Shown here one piece after another: positions 26,786 through 35,330 of a stretch of 64,000 nt of DNA. The notes under the pieces are model-generated. The model worked only from the letters and a program-made list of their open reading frames with translations. It searched no databases and had not been told where the DNA came from. The DNA comes from Mesorhizobium loti (lineage in GTDB: Bacteria; Pseudomonadota; Alphaproteobacteria; Rhizobiales; Rhizobiaceae): positions 6,806,351-6,870,350 of the forward strand of contig NZ_CP033334.1 of assembly GCF_013170705.1 (NCBI RefSeq). The letters run 5' to 3'. Each line of letters begins with the position of its first letter. Within the stretch, counting starts at the first letter, position 1. Position numbers and translations under genes: made by a program.

Positions 26786-29700
26786 ATGAACAGCAAGCGG
26801 TCCTACCTCGACACACTCAACGCCGGCAGGCAGCGCAGGCCGCAGACCACGCTCGAGCAGCTGAACCGTTCGCTGGAGACGCTGGAGCAGCGATTGGGGC
26901 AGACCCGCGAGGAGGTGACGGCACGTCCGGCTCCGCGCCAATACGGCGCCGACCCGCGTTATCCCGCCATGGAGCCGCGCTACCCCGCCGCGCAGCCAAC
27001 CGGCCAGCAGCGCTGGTACGAGGATCCGCAACCGGCACCACGCCCGCAGAGCCCGGCGCCAGCCCCTTCATTCGACCAGAATTACCAAGCCATCGCCCGC
27101 GACATCGACCGTGTGCGCGGCCAGGAAGACAGTGTCGCCATGGTCGGCAAGATCGCCGGCGAGCTGCGCGGCATGCGCGAGGAACTGCGCCACCAGATGA
27201 CGGCAGGCCTGCAGCGCGAATTCGATGCGCTGCGCAAGGATATCGACCGCGCCTTCCAGGCGAACGCCAAGCCCGGCGCGGCAGGCAAGGGCAGCGCCGA
27301 ACTCGGCGTCGAGTTCGAACGGCTTTCCGGCGCCATCAAGTCGCTGTCGGAGAAGAGCGACGACAGAAGCGTCAATCTGCTGCGGCTGGAGCTCGAGCAG
27401 GTCAAGGCCGCGCTCGACACGCTGGCGCGCGAGGAGAGCGTGCAGAAGGTCGACCGCCGCTGGGACGAATTCGACCGCCGCTGGACGGCTTTCGAAGACC
27501 GCGTCGACGCCGACCAGCGCAAACGCTCCGACGATCCCGCCCTTGCGGCGCTGACCGACCGGCTGGAGCAGATCAGCAACGCCGTCAACAACCTGCCGGA
27601 ATCGCTGTCGCTGCGCTCGCTCGAGGAAAAGGTCCGTACCCTGGCCGGCGCTGTCGATCACTTCGCCAGCCAGCAGCAGGACAATCGCGGCGGTGACACG
27701 CTTGCCATGATCGACGAGCGGCTGGACGAGATCTCCCGCGCCATCGTGGCCTCGACGGTCGCGGCACAGGCCAATTCGGTCGACCACGAAGCCTTCGACC
27801 GCATCGAGAAGCGCATCGACTCGCTCGCCCGGCAGATCGAGGAAGTGGCACAGGATCGCCCAGGCGACGCTGTCATGGATCGGCTGAGCACGCTATCGAG
27901 CCGGGTCGACGAACTCGCCGGCCGCGCCAACCTTCCCGAACAGGCGATGGAACGGCTGGCCAAGCAGATCACGCTCATCGCCGACAAGATCGACCAGGCG
28001 CCGGCCATGCCCGACGCCGACTATATCTTCCAGGGGCTCGAGCAGCGCTTCGATGTGCTGTCCGGCATGATGGAACGCCGGCAGGGCGACGCCATCGAAC
28101 AGGGCAACATGCTGTTTCGCGATCTCGAGCGCCGCCTGGACGAGGTTGCCGACCGGCTCGACCAGCGCATCGTGCCGCAAGTGGACAGCGCCGGCATCAT
28201 GGAAGCCATCGACGCACGCTTCACCGCGCTCGCGACGCGCATGGAGACGCGCGTTCCCGATCCGGCCGGCGAAGCGGCGATCCGTGGCCTGGAAAGCCGG
28301 CTCGAGGACATTTCCAGCCGGCTCGACGCATCGGCGGCCCAGGTGGCCGGCATCGACCCGGCGCTGATCCGCAGCCTGGAAGCGCAGGTCGCCGGCCTGT
28401 CCGCCCATCTTTCCAGGCCGAGCACCCCACTTCCGGAATTCGAGGACATCAGCCCGCGCCTCGACGAAATCGAGAAGGCGCTGGCCGGCACCCGCGATTC
28501 CATCCTCGGCGCGGCACGCGAAGCGGCCGAGAACGCGGTGCGTTCGCTGGCCGGGTCGAGCGCCAACACGACGGCCGTTTCCGGCCTCGCCCAGGACCTG
28601 AAGACGCTGGAAACGCTGACGCGGCGTTCCGACGAGCGCAATTCGAGAACGTTTGAGGCCATCCACGACACATTGCTCAAGATCGTCGACAGGCTTGGTT
28701 CGCTGGAGACCAGCGAACCGTCCGAAGCGGTGAGCGAGCTTCTGGACACGCGATCGGACGAAGCGGCCGGCAAGCGCCGCACGCGGATCGCCAAGATGGC
28801 TGTCGAGGCACCGTCCCTGGATATCGACGCGCCTATGCCGCTGACCGGCGACATGGCCGATCTCGACGGCCGCGCCGCCGCCATACTGCGCAACGAGCAC
28901 GGCGCACGTGGCGACCTGGGCACGCGTGGCGACTTGGGCACGCGTGGCGACCTGGGCACGCGCACGCCGGCGGAAGCAGCCGCGGCTGCCGCCATCGCAG
29001 CCCTCGGGTCCGACACCATCGCCGAGAAGGACCAGCCGGCAGGCCGCAAATCGATGTTCGGCGGGCTGGCACGCGCCTTCAAGGGCAAGAAGGCGGCTGA
29101 TATTCCGCCACTGGCCGGCTCGGCGCCGAGCAGCGATGTCCCGAATGTCGATCTCGACGAGCCCCTCGACCCGAAAGTGGCCAATCGCCCGCTGGAGCCC
29201 GGCTCCGGTGCGCCGGACCTCAACGCCATCATGAAGCGGGTGCGCGACGAGCGTGGTCAGCCGGCCAAGCTCAGCGAAGGCGACGCCGCGAAGTCCGACT
29301 TCATCGCCGCCGCTCGGCGCGCGGCCCAGGCCGCCGCGGCCGAGGCCGACGCCTTGAAGCGCCAGTCGACGATGAAGGGACCGGTGAAGGCGCTCAGGAT
29401 CGGCGACCTGCTCAAGGCGCGGCGCAAGCCGATCCTGATGGCGGCGGCGGCGATCATGCTTGCGCTTGCCGGCCTGCAGCTCGGCAAGGCGTTTTTCTCG
29501 GATCCCGCCCAGGTGGCAAACAATGACGCGGCACCGATCGTCGCCGCGAAGCCTGTACAAACTGCGTCCGTCGACACGACGAGCCAGCCGAAGGCGGAAG
29601 CCCAGTCGGCCGCAACGGACAGTGCGCCGTCCCGCGCCGTCAGGCAGGCGGAACCATCCCCGTCCGCGACCAAGGACGACATGGTGACGCAGACCGCCCT

Positions 29701-30799
29701 GGCGATGCCGTCGGACATGGATGCAATGGCGGATACAGCACCGGTTGCGGCGCCCGCGGCTTCGGCCGCCTCCTCCGGCCCGAGCGCAGCCGCCTCCGAT
29801 GCGATGGCTCCGGCACCAGCCGCGCCCGTTGCGGATACCGATGCCCAGCCGGCAGCGGTTGCCCCGGCGGCGGCCAATGAGACCACGTCCAAACTCACCA
29901 CCGGTGCCGTTGCGCCGACGGATGCACCGGCAGCCGCGACCAAGTTCGACATTCCGGCCGATGCCGGCCCGGCCGCACTGCGCGATGCCGCCGCCAATGG
30001 CGACGCCAAGGCGCTGTTCGAGATCGGCTCGCGCTATGCCGAGTCGCGCGGCGTCAAGGAAGACATGGCGGCAGCGGCCAAATGGTACGAGAAATCGGCT
30101 GAACTCGGTTTCGCGCCGGCCGAATACCGCATCGGCAATTTCTACGAGAAGGGCATCGGCGTCGCGCGCGACATCAAGAAGTCGAAGACCTGGTACCAGC
30201 TGGCCGCCGAACAGGGCAACGCCAGTGCCATGCACAATCTGGCCGTGCTGTTCGCCATGGCCGCCGATGGCGTGACCGACAATGAATCGGCAGCGCACTG
30301 GTTCCAGGAGGCTGCCGACCTCGGCGTCAAGGACAGCCAGTTCAATCTCGGCATCCTCGCCGCCAAGGGCGTCGGCATGAAGCAGAACCTCGAGGAATCC
30401 TACAAATGGTTCGCGCTCGTCGCCAAGACCGGCGACAAGGACGCGGCCGCCAAGCGCGACGAGATTGCCAACGCGCTGCGGCCCGAGCAGCTTGAGCGGG
30501 CGCGCGCCGCGACCGAATTGTGGAAGGCCAAGCCGCTCAACGCGGCATCCAATTCGGCCGACATTCCCGAGTCCTGGCAGGAAGGTACGCCGCAAACGAC
30601 CGCCGGCATCGACATGAAGAAGGCGGTCAAGAACATCCAGCTCATCCTCAACAAGAACGGCTATGATGCCGGCGGCGCCGACGGCGTCATGGGCGACAAG
30701 ACCAAGAACGCGATCATCGCTTTCCAGACCGACAACAAGCTGCCGGCGACCGGCGCCGTCGATGAGAAACTGGTCCGGGCGCTGCTGGCGCGCAAATAA
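26786..30799 (+). CDS. podJ: PodJ-like polar localization factor (coiled coil, membrane helix, Sel1 repeats, peptidoglycan-binding domain)
   Basis: A 1337-residue polarity scaffold. The cytoplasmic part (about 1-870) is rich in coiled-coil heptads (repeated LxxLExRL and LDEIS patterns). A single membrane helix lies near 883-903 (ILMAAAAIMLALAGLQLGKA), followed by a Pro/Ala/Ser-rich periplasmic linker, three to four Sel1-type repeats (about 1060-1220: AALRDAAANGDAKALFEIGS, AAAAKWYEKSAELGFAPAEY and so on) and a C-terminal PG_binding_1 domain (about 1278-1337, ending GAVDEKLVRALLARK). This architecture is typical of rhizobial PodJ, which marks the old/new pole for growth and division. A short in-frame tandem repeat lies near residue 710. 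It is a single gene. Confidence 0.88.
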   Translation: MNSKRSYLDTLNAGRQRRPQTTLEQLNRSLETLEQRLGQTREEVTARPAPRQYGADPRYPAMEPRYPAAQPTGQQRWYEDPQPAPRPQSPAPAPSFDQNYQAIARDIDRVRGQEDSVAMVGKIAGELRGMREELRHQMTAGLQREFDALRKDIDRAFQANAKPGAAGKGSAELGVEFERLSGAIKSLSEKSDDRSVNLLRLELEQVKAALDTLAREESVQKVDRRWDEFDRRWTAFEDRVDADQRKRSDDPALAALTDRLEQISNAVNNLPESLSLRSLEEKVRTLAGAVDHFASQQQDNRGGDTLAMIDERLDEISRAIVASTVAAQANSVDHEAFDRIEKRIDSLARQIEEVAQDRPGDAVMDRLSTLSSRVDELAGRANLPEQAMERLAKQITLIADKIDQAPAMPDADYIFQGLEQRFDVLSGMMERRQGDAIEQGNMLFRDLERRLDEVADRLDQRIVPQVDSAGIMEAIDARFTALATRMETRVPDPAGEAAIRGLESRLEDISSRLDASAAQVAGIDPALIRSLEAQVAGLSAHLSRPSTPLPEFEDISPRLDEIEKALAGTRDSILGAAREAAENAVRSLAGSSANTTAVSGLAQDLKTLETLTRRSDERNSRTFEAIHDTLLKIVDRLGSLETSEPSEAVSELLDTRSDEAAGKRRTRIAKMAVEAPSLDIDAPMPLTGDMADLDGRAAAILRNEHGARGDLGTRGDLGTRGDLGTRTPAEAAAAAAIAALGSDTIAEKDQPAGRKSMFGGLARAFKGKKAADIPPLAGSAPSSDVPNVDLDEPLDPKVANRPLEPGSGAPDLNAIMKRVRDERGQPAKLSEGDAAKSDFIAAARRAAQAAAAEADALKRQSTMKGPVKALRIGDLLKARRKPILMAAAAIMLALAGLQLGKAFFSDPAQVANNDAAPIVAAKPVQTASVDTTSQPKAEAQSAATDSAPSRAVRQAEPSPSATKDDMVTQTALAMPSDMDAMADTAPVAAPAASAASSGPSAAASDAMAPAPAAPVADTDAQPAAVAPAAANETTSKLTTGAVAPTDAPAAATKFDIPADAGPAALRDAAANGDAKALFEIGSRYAESRGVKEDMAAAAKWYEKSAELGFAPAEYRIGNFYEKGIGVARDIKKSKTWYQLAAEQGNASAMHNLAVLFAMAADGVTDNESAAHWFQEAADLGVKDSQFNLGILAAKGVGMKQNLEESYKWFALVAKTGDKDAAAKRDEIANALRPEQLERARAATELWKAKPLNAASNSADIPESWQEGTPQTTAGIDMKKAVKNIQLILNKNGYDAGGADGVMGDKTKNAIIAFQTDNKLPATGAVDEKLVRALLARK
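28910..28963 (+). repeat. Three 18-bp in-frame tandem repeats inside podJ
   Basis: Three units of GGCGACCTGGGCACGCGT (second with one silent change, third ending CGC) encode the hexapeptide GDLGTR three times, in the cytoplasmic region between the coiled coil and the membrane helix. The repeat is exact enough to be prone to slippage, changing length by six residues without breaking the frame. Confidence 0.9.
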
Positions 30800-30874
30800 C
30801 AGAACAAGCGTCGTTTACACGACGCTCTTGCCATACATTTGCCTGTTAACTGATTGAGATATTTTTTGTTTCGG

Positions 30875-30905
30875 CGCGGCGACGGGGTTTGACCCCGCCG
30901 CCGCG
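30875..30905. other. Large GC-rich hairpin upstream of the TSUP gene
   Basis: Fourteen-base arms (CGCGGCGACGGGGT and ACCCCGCCGCCGCG) with a single mismatch and a TTG loop, about 85 bases before the TSUP start. A T-rich run precedes rather than follows it on the plus strand, so it is not an ordinary terminator for podJ. A smaller hairpin (30807-30826, AGCGTCGT/ACGACGCT) just after podJ may serve that role. Confidence 0.6.
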
Positions 30906-30991
30906 TCGGCGCAAGGAAAAATTGGCTTTTCGGTGCGAGACTGCTCACAACGGCTGTATTCGCCGACAGGCAAACTGATCGAGACTGACGG

Positions 30992-31915
30992 GTGGGCATC
31001 TATCTCCCGATTGCGGAAATTTCCGTCAACGTCTTCGTGCTGCTGGCCATGGGCGCGGCGGTGGGCTTCCTGTCGGGCATGTTCGGCGTCGGTGGCGGGT
31101 TCCTCATCACGCCACTCTTGATTTTCTACAACATTCCCCCGGCGATCGCGGTTGCCACGGGCGCCAACCAGGTCATCGCCTCTTCCGTCTCAGGCGTCCT
31201 TTCTCACATGAAGCGAGGCACGCTCGACTTCAAGCTCGGCGGCGTGCTTCTGGCCGGCGGCATCGTCGGCTCCACCGCCGGCATCTACGTCTTCGCCTTC
31301 CTGCGCCGGCTTGGCCAGCTCGACCTGTTCATCTCGCTGCTCTATGTCGTGCTGCTCGGCACGGTCGGCGGACTGATGCTGGTCGAGAGCATCAATGCAC
31401 TGCGCGCAACACGCAGCGGTGCCGCCCCGGTGCTGAAGAAATCCGGCCAGCACAACTGGATCCACCGGCTGCCGCTGAAGATGCGCTTCAGGGCGTCTAA
31501 GCTGTTCGTCAGCGTCATCCCCGTGCTTGGCCTTGGCGCCGGCATCGGCTTCCTGTCGTCGATCATGGGCGTCGGCGGCGGCTTCATCATGGTGCCGGCG
31601 CTGATCTATCTGCTCAAGGTGCCGACCAATGTCGTTATCGGTACCTCACTGTTCCAGATCATCTTCACGTCCGCCTATACAACGCTGGTCCACGCCACCA
31701 CCAACCAGACGGTCGATGTCGTGCTGGCCTTCCTGTTGATGGCGGGTGGCGTGGCCGGCGCGCAATATGGCGCCAAGGCCGGCCAGAGGCTGCGCGGCGA
31801 GCAACTCAGGGCGTTGCTGGCCTTGCTGGTGCTGGCCGTGGCGATAAGGCTCGCCATCGATCTCTTCGTCACCCCGCCCAATCTCTATTCGCTGTCCGGC
31901 GTGGGCCTCAACTGA
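30992..31915 (+). CDS. TSUP-family (TauE/SafE-like) anion permease
   Basis: A 307-residue integral membrane protein with about eight helices in two halves. Each half opens with the TSUP motif (GFLSGMFGVGGGFLITP near 25-41 and GFLSSIMGVGGGFIMVPAL near 188-206). The family exports sulfite, sulfoacetate or other organosulfur anions. The start is GTG with a weak ribosome-binding site. Its stop overlaps the next gene's ATG (TGATG), so the two are coupled. The nearby Soe-like operon, which would oxidise sulfite, strengthens a sulfite role by inference. Confidence 0.88.
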   Translation: MGIYLPIAEISVNVFVLLAMGAAVGFLSGMFGVGGGFLITPLLIFYNIPPAIAVATGANQVIASSVSGVLSHMKRGTLDFKLGGVLLAGGIVGSTAGIYVFAFLRRLGQLDLFISLLYVVLLGTVGGLMLVESINALRATRSGAAPVLKKSGQHNWIHRLPLKMRFRASKLFVSVIPVLGLGAGIGFLSSIMGVGGGFIMVPALIYLLKVPTNVVIGTSLFQIIFTSAYTTLVHATTNQTVDVVLAFLLMAGGVAGAQYGAKAGQRLRGEQLRALLALLVLAVAIRLAIDLFVTPPNLYSLSGVGLN

Positions 31916-32706
31916 TGACGGGCCCTAAAGCGTTCGCAGCCGCCATCCTCCTGTCATTGCTTGCGGCCGCCGCACCGGCGAAGGCACAGTCGCCCTTGCC
32001 GGAAGGCATCCAGATCGGGCTCTCCACCGACAATGTCTCGATCACCGCCGGCTTTTCCGGCGCCGACCTGACTATCTTCGGTTCGCTGGAAAATCCCGAC
32101 CCGCTTATAGCCCGTCAGAACCGCTACGATGTCATCGTCGTGCTCGAAGGCCCGCCGCGACCGGTGGTGGTGCGCCGCAAGGACCGGGTGCTTGGCGTGT
32201 GGGTCAATCTCGATTCCGAAACCTTCGAGAACGTGCCGATGTCCTATTCGGTGGCGACGACGCGGCCGCTGCAGGACATCACCGAACCGAACAGCTACAA
32301 GCAGCTGTCGCTCGGCGCCTCCAACCTCTATATGCAGCCCGCCGACGCCGGCGACAGTCCGGCAACGATCCAGGAATTCACCGCGGCATTGCGCGAACGC
32401 AAGGCCGCGACCGGCCTCTACAGCGAAAATGTCGGCGGGGTGCAATTCCTGTCGCAGAACCTGTTCCGCGCCACCGTCAGGCTTGCGCCGAATGTGCCGG
32501 TCGGCACCCACAAGGCGCGCGCCTTCCTGTTCAGGAGCGGCCTATTCATCAAGGAGAGCTCGGCCCAGCTCGAAATCCGCAAGTCCGGCTTCGAACAGTC
32601 GATCTTCCGGGTCGCCCACGACTACTCCTTCCTCTATGGCGTCTTCGCCATATCGCTGGCCATGCTGACAGGCTGGCTCGGCAGGCTGGTCTTCCGCAAA
32701 GACTAG
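31915..32706 (+). CDS. TIGR02186-family membrane protein, partner of the TSUP permease
   Basis: A 263-residue protein with an N-terminal signal peptide (FAAAILLSLLAAAAPAKAQ), a long periplasmic beta-rich domain (about 25-225) and one C-terminal membrane helix (FLYGVFAISLAMLTGWLGRLVF) ending in RKD. It belongs to the family often encoded directly after TSUP genes in alphaproteobacteria; function is unknown. Translational coupling (TGATG) suggests a complex or a shared role in anion export. Confidence 0.8.
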   Translation: MTGPKAFAAAILLSLLAAAAPAKAQSPLPEGIQIGLSTDNVSITAGFSGADLTIFGSLENPDPLIARQNRYDVIVVLEGPPRPVVVRRKDRVLGVWVNLDSETFENVPMSYSVATTRPLQDITEPNSYKQLSLGASNLYMQPADAGDSPATIQEFTAALRERKAATGLYSENVGGVQFLSQNLFRATVRLAPNVPVGTHKARAFLFRSGLFIKESSAQLEIRKSGFEQSIFRVAHDYSFLYGVFAISLAMLTGWLGRLVFRKD

Positions 32707-32880
32707 GCATCCCAAAGGGGGTTTCCCTTTCCCGCCTCATGCTATAGACCGCACCTCCCCGCCCACCGGGCAAGCACGCACAATTCAATTCGGCAAAGTG
32801 GTTCGGTCGCCCGAAACCGCAGCGCACGCGTCTACAGCGAGCGCCGATCCACTGCCTGGCGCCAATGACAGGAGGCTGCC

Positions 32881-34137
32881 TTGCGACCAGCATTCGCCGG
32901 CATCGACTTCGGCACTTCGAACTCCACTGTCGGCGTGGTCCGCAACGGGCAACCTCGCCTCGTCACGCTTGAGGACGGCCAGGTCACGCTGCCGAGTGCC
33001 GTGTTCTTCAATTTCGAGGATGGCCGCATCTTCTTTGGCCGCCAGGCGATCGCCAACTACACCGACAGCGTGGAAGGCCGGCTGATGCGTTCGCTGAAGA
33101 GCGTGCTCGGCAGCTCGCTGGCGCATGAAAAGACACGCATCAAGGCCCGCTCGATCGGCTTCATGGAGATCATCGGCCTGTTCCTCGGGCATCTCAGGAA
33201 AAGGCTGGAGGAGGATGGCGGCGACCAGGTGGAGACCGTGGTGCTCGGCCGCCCGGTGCAGTTCGTCGATGACGACGCGCAAGCCGACGCCAATGCCCAG
33301 AGCGACCTGGAAAAGGCCGCGCACGCGCAGGGCTTCAAGCAGATCGCCTTCCAGTTCGAGCCGATCGCGGCGGCGCTCGACTATGAGCAGAGGGTGACGC
33401 GCGAGGAACTGGCGCTGATCATCGACATGGGCGGCGGCACGTCGGATTTCTCCGTCGTGCGCGTCTCGCCCGAGCGGGCCCGATCCCCGGACCGCAAGGA
33501 CGACATCCTGGCCAGCCGGGGTGTTCATATTGGCGGCACGGATTTCGACCGGCTGCTCAGCATCGCCCATGTCATGCCGCAGCTCGGCTATCTCTCTCCG
33601 ACCAGGGACGGCAAGCGCAATCTGCCGGCCAGCTATTTTATCGATCTCGCGACATGGCAGCGCATCAACCTGGTCTACACCGCCAAGGCGATGACGCATC
33701 TGCGCCAGATCCGCTACGAGGCCGCGCGCGCCGATCTGGTCGACCGCTTCATCCACATCGTCGAGCACCGCTACGGGCACGCGCTGGCGGCATTGGTTGA
33801 AAAGGCCAAGATCGAGCTGACCGACCAGTCATCGGCGGAAGTCGCGGTGCGGCTATCCGACGTGGAGTTCGCCGCCGAGATCACGCGCGACGGGCTGGAC
33901 GCCACGATCGCCAGGGATATCGAGCGCGTCACCACAACGGTGGCTGAGACCATCCGCGATGCGCAGGTCAGGCCGTCCGACATCACGGCGGTCTTCCTGA
34001 CCGGAGGCTCGACGGCGATACCGCTGGCGAGGCGGGAAATCCTGTCGCTGGTGCCGCACGCTTCCGTCATCGACGGCGACATGTTCGGCTCGGTCGGGCT
34101 TGGCCTGGCTCTGGATGCCCAGCGCAAGTTCGGCTGA
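32881..34137 (+). CDS. yegD: Hsp70-family (YegD-like) protein
   Basis: A 418-residue actin/Hsp70-fold ATPase without the DnaK substrate-binding domain. Seen: phosphate-1 motif AGIDFGTSNSTVGV (6-19), phosphate-2 region IIDMGGGTSDFSVV near 180 and adenosine motif FLTGGSTAIPL near 375. It is annotated as a chaperone of unknown clients in E. coli. The start is a rare TTG with GGAGG six bases upstream, and no in-frame ATG precedes the phosphate-1 motif. It stands alone, between the TSUP pair and the LysR gene facing it. Confidence 0.88.
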   Translation: MRPAFAGIDFGTSNSTVGVVRNGQPRLVTLEDGQVTLPSAVFFNFEDGRIFFGRQAIANYTDSVEGRLMRSLKSVLGSSLAHEKTRIKARSIGFMEIIGLFLGHLRKRLEEDGGDQVETVVLGRPVQFVDDDAQADANAQSDLEKAAHAQGFKQIAFQFEPIAAALDYEQRVTREELALIIDMGGGTSDFSVVRVSPERARSPDRKDDILASRGVHIGGTDFDRLLSIAHVMPQLGYLSPTRDGKRNLPASYFIDLATWQRINLVYTAKAMTHLRQIRYEAARADLVDRFIHIVEHRYGHALAALVEKAKIELTDQSSAEVAVRLSDVEFAAEITRDGLDATIARDIERVTTTVAETIRDAQVRPSDITAVFLTGGSTAIPLARREILSLVPHASVIDGDMFGSVGLGLALDAQRKFG

Positions 34138-34154
34138 ACGGTTTCACTGATATT

Positions 34155-35057
34155 CTACCCCGGCGCGGACCCGCTCATCTCTGTAGCCAGATGTGCCTTC
34201 AGCGCCATCTGGGCCAGGCTTGCCTGCCGATCGCGGTGCGTGATCATGGCGAAGTCGCGCTTCGGCAGTTCAATCGGCACGGCCCTCAGGCTGCCCTCAG
34301 CCACGGCGCGTCCGACGACGAGTTCCGAAATGATGGTGGCGCCGGCCCCGGCCTCGACCGCCTGGCGGACGGCTTCGTTGCTGGGCAGCACCAGGAATAT
34401 CCGCAAATCGGCAAGCGAAATCCCCTCGCGCCGCGCAAGGTCCTCCAGCACCTCGCGCGTGCCCGAACCGCCCTCGCGAATGATCCAGCGCAAGCCCCTG
34501 ATATCCGGGCGGCTCGGCGCAATTTCGGTAATCCCGGGATGTGACGCGGCAACCACCAGCATCAGCCGGTCGGTATCGACCTTGGCGCGGCGCAATATGT
34601 CGGATTCGGTGCGCCCCTCGACCAGGCCGAGATCGGCGGTCCCATCCAGCACACTGGCCTCGACCTGCCTTGTGTTGCCGATGCTGACGCTCAGCCGCAC
34701 CGCCGGATAGGCCTCATGGAAAGACGCCAGCCGGCGCGGCAGCCAGTAGCTGGCGATGGTGAGGCTGGCGGCGATCGACAGACTGCCGGCGACCGTCTGG
34801 GAGACATGTTCCAGCACATTGCGCGCGGCGGCGGCCCGCTCCAGCACGGCCTTGGCCTCCGGCAGGAACCGGTGACCAGTCTGGGCAAGTTCGATGTTGC
34901 GGCCGACGCGGTTGAACAGATGGACGCCGTGCTGCTCTTCCAGCGCGCGGATGGCGGCCGATGCCGCCGACTGGGAAATGCCCAAAAGCTCCGCCGCCTT
35001 GGTCATGTGGCCGCGCTCGGCGACGGCGACGAAAATGCGCAACTGATCCAGGGTCAT
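34155..35057 (-). CDS. LysR-family transcriptional regulator
   Basis: A 300-residue LysR regulator with an N-terminal winged helix (MTLDQLRIFVAVAERGHM, then TKAAELLGISQSAASAAIRALE) and a C-terminal periplasmic-binding-like effector domain. The ATG at 35057 is preferred over an upstream TTG. It is divergent from the Soe-like molybdoenzyme operon, sharing a 216-base region, so it likely regulates that operon. The helix and effector region resemble the CysB/CbbR type, but the effector cannot be read from sequence. Confidence 0.9.
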   Translation of the reverse strand: MTLDQLRIFVAVAERGHMTKAAELLGISQSAASAAIRALEEQHGVHLFNRVGRNIELAQTGHRFLPEAKAVLERAAAARNVLEHVSQTVAGSLSIAASLTIASYWLPRRLASFHEAYPAVRLSVSIGNTRQVEASVLDGTADLGLVEGRTESDILRRAKVDTDRLMLVVAASHPGITEIAPSRPDIRGLRWIIREGGSGTREVLEDLARREGISLADLRIFLVLPSNEAVRQAVEAGAGATIISELVVGRAVAEGSLRAVPIELPKRDFAMITHRDRQASLAQMALKAHLATEMSGSAPG

Positions 35058-35273
35058 GGATGTATTAAGAACCAATATCGATCGAATTTACAAGAACAAC
35101 TGATTAGACGGATCAATAGCTTTATTCTACTTTTTCCGGTGAAGTTAGAAAAAATTGGCCTTCAGGTCGCAGCGAATAAAATGATCGGGCGGTTCAGATC
35201 CCTGCTTGCCCATTGGGCCCGTGGCATAAGGCGGCGGCTGGCCGGCGATCGCTATCATCCGGAGGAACACTAT

Positions 35274-35330
35274 ATGCGCGGCCCCGGGCCGAAGACGCGG
35301 GCCAAGTCCGGGGGTACCGCCGGATCATGA
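35274..35330 (+). CDS. Short ORF (18 codons) coupled to the Soe-like operon
   Basis: MRGPGPKTRAKSGGTAGS, preceded by a near-perfect GGAGGA seven bases before the ATG. Its TGA overlaps the ATG of the molybdoenzyme gene (ATGA at 35327-35330). The downstream gene itself has only a poor ribosome-binding site, so this frame probably feeds ribosomes to it by reinitiation. Whether the peptide has a function of its own is unknown. It is too short for normal gene prediction. Confidence 0.5.
   Translation: MRGPGPKTRAKSGGTAGS

Noticed and set aside
27893..30595. A 900-codon open frame antisense to podJ, and a 601-codon frame antisense to the fadJ-type gene
   Set aside because: Same shadow effect: no domains, no ribosome-binding site of note, and the sense genes have clear family motifs.
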